From positions 1 through 28,495 of the forward strand of contig JAYTDA010000404.1 of the NCBI GenBank assembly GCA_043736155.1: a stretch of 28,495 bases of DNA. Direction: 5' to 3'. The translations under genes were made by a program, and so were the position numbers. The DNA is from JANNRR01 sp043736155 (GTDB lineage Bacteria > Pseudomonadota > Alphaproteobacteria > Rhodobacterales > Rhodobacteraceae). Below the pieces are notes generated by a model. The model saw only the letters and a list, made by a program, of their open reading frames with translations. It made no database searches and was not told the origin of the DNA. Of the stretch, positions 24,318-28,495 are shown piece after piece (position 1 is the stretch's first letter; each line of letters begins with the position of its first letter).

Positions 24318-27300
24318 TGCGGGTAATCAAGGCCATTTTCCGCTTTTTGTTTTCGCGCCGGCTCTGGACCTTTATCGGTCTGGTGCTGCTCTGTGCGCTG
24401 ATCTGGCTGTTCGGCCCGCTGGTCCGGGTCGGTGATGCTGCCCCCTTGGCCGATCAGATGGTGCGGCTGATCGTGATCGCGGTGATTGCGATTCTGTGGC
24501 TGTTTTCGCTGCTGCTGGCGCAATTGCGCGCCGCGAAAAAGAACCAGATGTTCGTCACCGAACTGGCAACACCGGAACGCCGCGAGGCACCAAAGGCCGG
24601 TGAGGCAAACGTCGCCGAGATCAACAGCAAGTTTGCCCAGGTGCTGACCGAGATGAAACGGTCAAAGCTCGGCAACAAGAAGTTCCTGCGCGATATGCCG
24701 TGGTATGTCATCATTGGCCCGCCCGGATCCGGCAAGACCACGGCGTTGCGGCAATCCGGGCTGAACTTTCCGATTGATCTGGCCGATGATCTGAAAGGCG
24801 TCGGCGGCACCCGTAACTGTGACTGGTTCTTTACCGAGGATGCGGTGCTGGTCGATACCGCCGGGCGCTATGTGCAACAGCAAAGCCAGCCCGATGTCGA
24901 TGCCGCCGAATGGCTCGGGTTTCTTGACATGCTGAAAAAGCACCGGGGCAAACGGGCGTTGAACGGGGTGATCCTGACGCTGTCGGTCAAGGAACTGCTG
25001 GCGGGCGATGCCGAGGTGCGCAACCACGGGCGCGAAATCAGGAAACGTCTGGCCGAACTGCGCGAGAGGCTGCAAATTCAGTTGCCGGTCTATCTGATGG
25101 TGACCAAGACCGATCTGGTGCCGGGGTTCGAGGCGTTTTTCAGCGGCCTGTCCAGCCGCGAACGCGAACAGGTCTGGGGGGCGACGCTGGCCACCGATGC
25201 GCGGGTCGATGGCACCCTGGTCGAACGCGAAACCCGGGCGTTGCAGACCGGGCTGGAAACCCGGCTGGTGTCGCGGCTGGCTGAAGATGTGCCGCTGGAA
25301 CGCCGCGCCGAGGTGTTCCGGTTTCCGGCCCAGATGCAGGGGCTGGATGCACCCTTGAAGGCGCTGATCGACACGGTATTCGGCGAAAGCCGGTATGAGG
25401 AAACCCCGTGGCTGCGCGGGTTTTACTTCACCTCTGCCACCCAGGAAGGCTCGCCGATCGACCGGTTGGTCGGGGAGTTGTCGGGAGCGTTCGGCATCGG
25501 TGCCGAACCGCCGCAACCGCGCCGCCATGGCGAAAAACGCTCGTTCTTTCTGCGCAACATGCTGGCGGAGCTGATTTTCCCCGAGGCGGGTCTGGGCACC
25601 TTTGACGCCGCAGCCGAGGAGCGGCGCAAGTGGATCTGGCGCGGCACTCTGGCCGGGGCGTCGCTGGTCACCGTGCTGGCGGGCCTTGCCTTTCTGTTCA
25701 GCTTTCTGCGCTATTCCGGGGCGATCAACGATCAGGAGCGGCTGCTGGCTGATCTGTCGGGCCGCTTGGCCAATGTGGCGGCGCGCCAGGCCCCCACCGA
25801 TCCGCTGGACCTTGATCTGGCATTGGATGCCGCCACCGAAGTCAGGAATGCGGCAACTGCGGTGCAATCCAACCCCTTGACCCTGATCGGCCCCACCGCC
25901 GTAGCGGAACTGGCCGAGGCGCAGCGCATCGCCTATGAACGGTCTTTACGCAACATTCTGGAACCCCGGATGGTTGCGGTGCTGGAAGCCACGATGTGGC
26001 GCGAGATCCGCGACCCGGAATATCTGCTGGGGGCGCTGAAGGTCTATTACATGATGACCGGTCTGGCCCCCTATGACCGCGCCTTTGCCACCGGTTGGTG
26101 GCAAAGCCAGTTGCAGGGCCATGCGCCGCTGGAACCGTTTCCGACCGAGGAAGCGCTGGACCATCAACTGGCCGCCATCGACCGGATGGGCAGCGAAGAG
26201 GCCAAGATCGCCCCCGATACCGAACTGGTGCAGGCATCGCTGGAAAGCATCTGCACCATTCCACTGTCGGCCCGTGCCTATAATGCGCTGCGCTCCGACC
26301 CGACGGTGACGGCGCTGCCGGAATGGATACCGGCGGAAAAGGCCGGGCCGAATGCCACCCGGGTGCTGACCCGGCTGTCGGAAAAGACCCTGCGCGTCGG
26401 CCTGCCCGGCGCCTTTACCTATGCCGGGTTCCACACCGTGGTGCTGCCGCTGCTCCCGGAAGTGGCGGCGCAGGCGGCGCTGGACCGCGCGGTGTTTGCC
26501 GGCGGCTGCGCTGAAAGCTCCGACGCCTCTGTCGATGTGCTGCAGGCCGATATATTGAAGCTGTATCAGGAAGATTTCATCGCCCAGTGGGACGGGTTTC
26601 TGCATGATATCCAATTGGCCCCGATCACCGATCTGCAGATTGCCACGCTGAACCTGAAAGACCTCGCCTCGCCCGATTCCACGCTGAAGCGGCTGCTGAC
26701 CTCGGTGGTCGAGGAAACCAACCTGCTGCGGGTGATCCCCGAGGATGCCAATGCGCCGCCGCCCGGGCTGATCAAGGCAGCGACCAAGCGGCTGGGCAAG
26801 GTGGGCAAACTGATCAAGGCGGGAACCAAGATTGCCGCATCGTCGGATGCCGGGGCCGCCCCGACCGACCTGCCGGGCACCGATGTCGCAGGCCATTTTG
26901 GCCCGCTGCGTGCGGTGGTCGAGGAGGTTGATGGCCAGCCGCCCTTGCTGGCCGATGTGGAACTGGCCTTTACCGCCCTTGCCAATGAACTGGCCACCGT
27001 TGGCAACAGCCCCGACCCCGAGGCAGCACTGCTGGCGCGCGGCGGTTTGCCGCAACTGACCGGGGCTTTGGTCAATGTATCCGCCGCCCTGCCCGATCCG
27101 GTCAATGGATGGGTGGCGGGAATTGCCAATGATACCAATGCGGTGACGCGCGACGCGGTGGTGGCGCAATTGAACGCCCGCTGGCGCGCCGATGTGCTGC
27201 CGTTCTGCTCATCCGCCACCAAGGGGCGCTATCCGTTCGATCAGGGCTCTGGCATCGACGTGAATGTCGCCGATTTTCAGCGGTTGTTCGGACCCGGCGG

Positions 27301-27853
27301 GCTGATCGACAAATTCACCAACGACAATCTGCTGCAATATGTCGATACCGCCGTGCGACCCTGGGTCTGGCGGGCGGATTTCGGGCTGGATGCCGCGACC
27401 CTGGCACCGTTCGAGCGCTCGCGTTCGATCCGCGATGCGCTGTTCGCCGGTGGCACCGGGCCGATCATGGCCTTTACCCTGACCCCGACCGATCTGGCCG
27501 CCAACGCTGCCCGAGTCACGCTGAACCTCGACGGTCAGCAACTGGTCTATTTCAACGACGCCGGACGACCAACCCCGATGACCTGGCCGGGAACCGGCGG
27601 AACCAACCTGATTTCGCTGAGTTTTGCCCCGATTGATGGCTCTCCCGAGGTGATAGCTTCGGAAACCGGAGCCTGGGCCTGGCTGCGGCTGATCAAGAAA
27701 AGCCGGATGAGCCGGACCGACCTGCCAGAGCTGTTCAAGCTGCAACTGGGCATTTCCGGCTTTTCCGCCAATTTCGATCTGCAGGCCAGTTCGGTGGAAA
27801 ACCCGTTCGATCTGACGATGTTCGGCAGCTTTCAGTGCCCAGAGAAATTCTGA
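24317..27853 (+). CDS. tssM: TssM/IcmF inner-membrane protein
   Basis: TssM spans the envelope and links TssL to TssJ. The 1178-aa product has two N-terminal transmembrane helices (about 15-37 and 48-70), a cytoplasmic NTPase-like domain with an intact Walker A GPPGSGKT (134-141), VDTAGR (179-184) and TKTD (263-266), a third transmembrane helix (about 443-465) and a large periplasmic part. The C-terminal part is beta-rich and fits the TssJ-binding region. The start ATG overlaps the tssL stop by one base, and the stop overlaps the tagF start. The intact Walker A suggests nucleotide binding, which is not conserved in every TssM. Confidence 0.96.
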   Translation: MRVIKAIFRFLFSRRLWTFIGLVLLCALIWLFGPLVRVGDAAPLADQMVRLIVIAVIAILWLFSLLLAQLRAAKKNQMFVTELATPERREAPKAGEANVAEINSKFAQVLTEMKRSKLGNKKFLRDMPWYVIIGPPGSGKTTALRQSGLNFPIDLADDLKGVGGTRNCDWFFTEDAVLVDTAGRYVQQQSQPDVDAAEWLGFLDMLKKHRGKRALNGVILTLSVKELLAGDAEVRNHGREIRKRLAELRERLQIQLPVYLMVTKTDLVPGFEAFFSGLSSREREQVWGATLATDARVDGTLVERETRALQTGLETRLVSRLAEDVPLERRAEVFRFPAQMQGLDAPLKALIDTVFGESRYEETPWLRGFYFTSATQEGSPIDRLVGELSGAFGIGAEPPQPRRHGEKRSFFLRNMLAELIFPEAGLGTFDAAAEERRKWIWRGTLAGASLVTVLAGLAFLFSFLRYSGAINDQERLLADLSGRLANVAARQAPTDPLDLDLALDAATEVRNAATAVQSNPLTLIGPTAVAELAEAQRIAYERSLRNILEPRMVAVLEATMWREIRDPEYLLGALKVYYMMTGLAPYDRAFATGWWQSQLQGHAPLEPFPTEEALDHQLAAIDRMGSEEAKIAPDTELVQASLESICTIPLSARAYNALRSDPTVTALPEWIPAEKAGPNATRVLTRLSEKTLRVGLPGAFTYAGFHTVVLPLLPEVAAQAALDRAVFAGGCAESSDASVDVLQADILKLYQEDFIAQWDGFLHDIQLAPITDLQIATLNLKDLASPDSTLKRLLTSVVEETNLLRVIPEDANAPPPGLIKAATKRLGKVGKLIKAGTKIAASSDAGAAPTDLPGTDVAGHFGPLRAVVEEVDGQPPLLADVELAFTALANELATVGNSPDPEAALLARGGLPQLTGALVNVSAALPDPVNGWVAGIANDTNAVTRDAVVAQLNARWRADVLPFCSSATKGRYPFDQGSGIDVNVADFQRLFGPGGLIDKFTNDNLLQYVDTAVRPWVWRADFGLDAATLAPFERSRSIRDALFAGGTGPIMAFTLTPTDLAANAARVTLNLDGQQLVYFNDAGRPTPMTWPGTGGTNLISLSFAPIDGSPEVIASETGAWAWLRLIKKSRMSRTDLPELFKLQLGISGFSANFDLQASSVENPFDLTMFGSFQCPEKF

Positions 27854-28374
27854 TGGCGGCGGAGGGGGCGGATGATGACACCCGCCCGGTCGCTGGCTTC
27901 TTTGGCAAACTGCCCGGCAGCGGCGATTTTGTCGACCGCGGGCTGCCCCCCGGCTTTCGCCGCCAGTGGGACCGCTGGCTGACCAGCCACGTAGCCCCGC
28001 GCGCCCGCGCCGGTGCGCGCTTTCCGGTCGGGGGCCTGCGGTTCAGGCTGGTGTCGGGGAGGGCCACGGCAGGCGGAGTGATCCTGCCCAGTCAGGACAG
28101 CGTGGGCCGGGTGTTTCCGCTGAGCCTGCTGGTGATTGCCGAAGGCGGAATTGTGCCAGCGGCGATTGACCGCTGGTGCGATGCGGCAGTGGCGGGGTTT
28201 GACCCGGCGGTGGAGCCGGATACGCTATGGGACAGGCTGGATGCGCTTGCCCCGCCGGAAGTGGTGGCCGGTGCAGGGGAACCTTGTCTGACGCTCTGGT
28301 CAGCGGGCCGACGCCCCGAGAGGTTTGAGGAAGACGAAGCCCGGTTGACCGAACTGCTGCCCTGTCCCGACTAA
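27853..28374 (+). CDS. tagF: TagF (ImpM family), post-translational repressor of T6SS
   Basis: TagF proteins repress T6SS assembly post-translationally, in part through the FHA protein, in systems such as Pseudomonas and Agrobacterium. The 173-aa product has the family hallmark GFFGKLPGSGDFV (15-27) followed by RQWDRWL. It is a stand-alone domain with no PppA phosphatase fused. The ATG at 27853 overlaps the tssM stop (27851-27853); a GTG at 27835 in the same frame has no clear ribosome site. It is the last gene in the window and of the visible operon. Confidence 0.93.
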   Translation: MAAEGADDDTRPVAGFFGKLPGSGDFVDRGLPPGFRRQWDRWLTSHVAPRARAGARFPVGGLRFRLVSGRATAGGVILPSQDSVGRVFPLSLLVIAEGGIVPAAIDRWCDAAVAGFDPAVEPDTLWDRLDALAPPEVVAGAGEPCLTLWSAGRRPERFEEDEARLTELLPCPD

Positions 28375-28428
28375 TACCAACGGCCCTTTGAGTTGACCGT
28401 TTGGCCTGCCGTCTCGGATGAAGCGTAG

Positions 28429-28449
28429 GGTGTCGTGCTTGCACGCACC
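28429..28449. repeat. Palindrome downstream of the T6SS operon
   Basis: GGTGTCGTGC, TT, GCACGCACC can fold into a hairpin with one unpaired T. It lies 55 bases after the tagF stop. Elements of the form GGTGCGTGC-TT-GCACGCACC are, as I recall, frequent interspersed palindromes in Rhodobacterales. A transcription-stop role is possible but no U-run follows. Confidence 0.5.
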
Positions 28450-28495
28450 TGTCTGTCGGGAATGGTGCTTGCACGCACCTGTCTGTCGGGAATGG
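28436..28495. repeat. Two tandem copies of a 30-bp unit at the window edge
   Basis: The unit starting TGCTTGCACGCACC and ending GTCGGGAATGG is present at 28436-28465 and again, identical, at 28466-28495. There is no spacer between copies, so this is a tandem repeat and not a CRISPR array. It reaches the last base of the window and may continue beyond it. Confidence 0.85.

Noticed and set aside
28436..28495. CRISPR-like repeat
   Set aside because: The two 30-base copies are directly adjacent, with no spacer and no cas gene in sight.
1..28495. tRNA, rRNA, insertion sequence or integrase
   Set aside because: No transposase- or integrase-like protein was seen, and no tRNA- or rRNA-like segment was recognised in the few non-coding gaps. 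A covariance-model search was not possible.

Overview
The window is almost entirely one type VI secretion system (T6SS) locus from a GC-rich bacterium, most likely an alphaproteobacterium of the Rhodobacteraceae/Rhodobacterales kind. That placement is inference. It rests on the high G+C of the structural genes, tight translational coupling, the alphaproteobacterial-style accessory set (TIGR02270, DUF2169, thiolase-like, DUF4150, DUF6484, FHA, Ser/Thr kinase, TagF), and short intergenic palindromes of the kind that recur in these genomes. No rRNA or phylogenetic marker is present to settle it.

Layout. (1) Positions 1-283 hold no gene and carry short palindromic repeat fragments. (2) Positions 284-6286, plus strand, form an effector delivery cassette: a TIGR02270 HEAT-like protein, a DUF2169 adaptor, a degenerate ketosynthase/thiolase-like protein, a DUF4150 (PAAR-like) protein with a C-terminal extension, and two unrecognised genes in the place expected for immunity genes. 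Base composition drops visibly from about 3900 to 6290. (3) Positions 6288-9482, minus strand, hold a DUF6484 protein and the ClpV/TssH ATPase. (4) Positions 9645-28374, plus strand, hold a Ser/Thr kinase followed by tssA, tssB, tssC, hcp (tssD), tssE, tssF, tssG, an FHA gene, tssJ, tssK, tssL (with an OmpA domain), tssM and tagF. (5) Positions 28375-28495 hold a palindrome and a 30-bp tandem repeat running off the edge.

How it works together. TssJ, TssL and TssM make the membrane complex. TssK, E, F and G make the baseplate. TssA coordinates assembly. TssB and TssC form the contractile sheath around the Hcp tube, and ClpV recycles the sheath. The kinase, the FHA protein and TagF are the usual threonine-phosphorylation-dependent and repressive post-translational controls. 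Twelve of the thirteen core components are present. TssI/VgrG is absent from the window and probably lies just outside it or elsewhere in the genome.

The most interesting item is the DUF4150 protein. Its C-terminal roughly 100 residues carry an HxE motif (H260, E262) followed by a CxxC motif (C300, C303) and a helix/strand pattern that looks like a toxin of the cytidine-deaminase fold. The gene switches from typical to low G+C just after the start of the PAAR-like domain, and two signal-peptide-less downstream genes are candidate immunity factors. I read this as a candidate T6SS deaminase effector/immunity module delivered with a DUF2169 plus thiolase-like adaptor pair.
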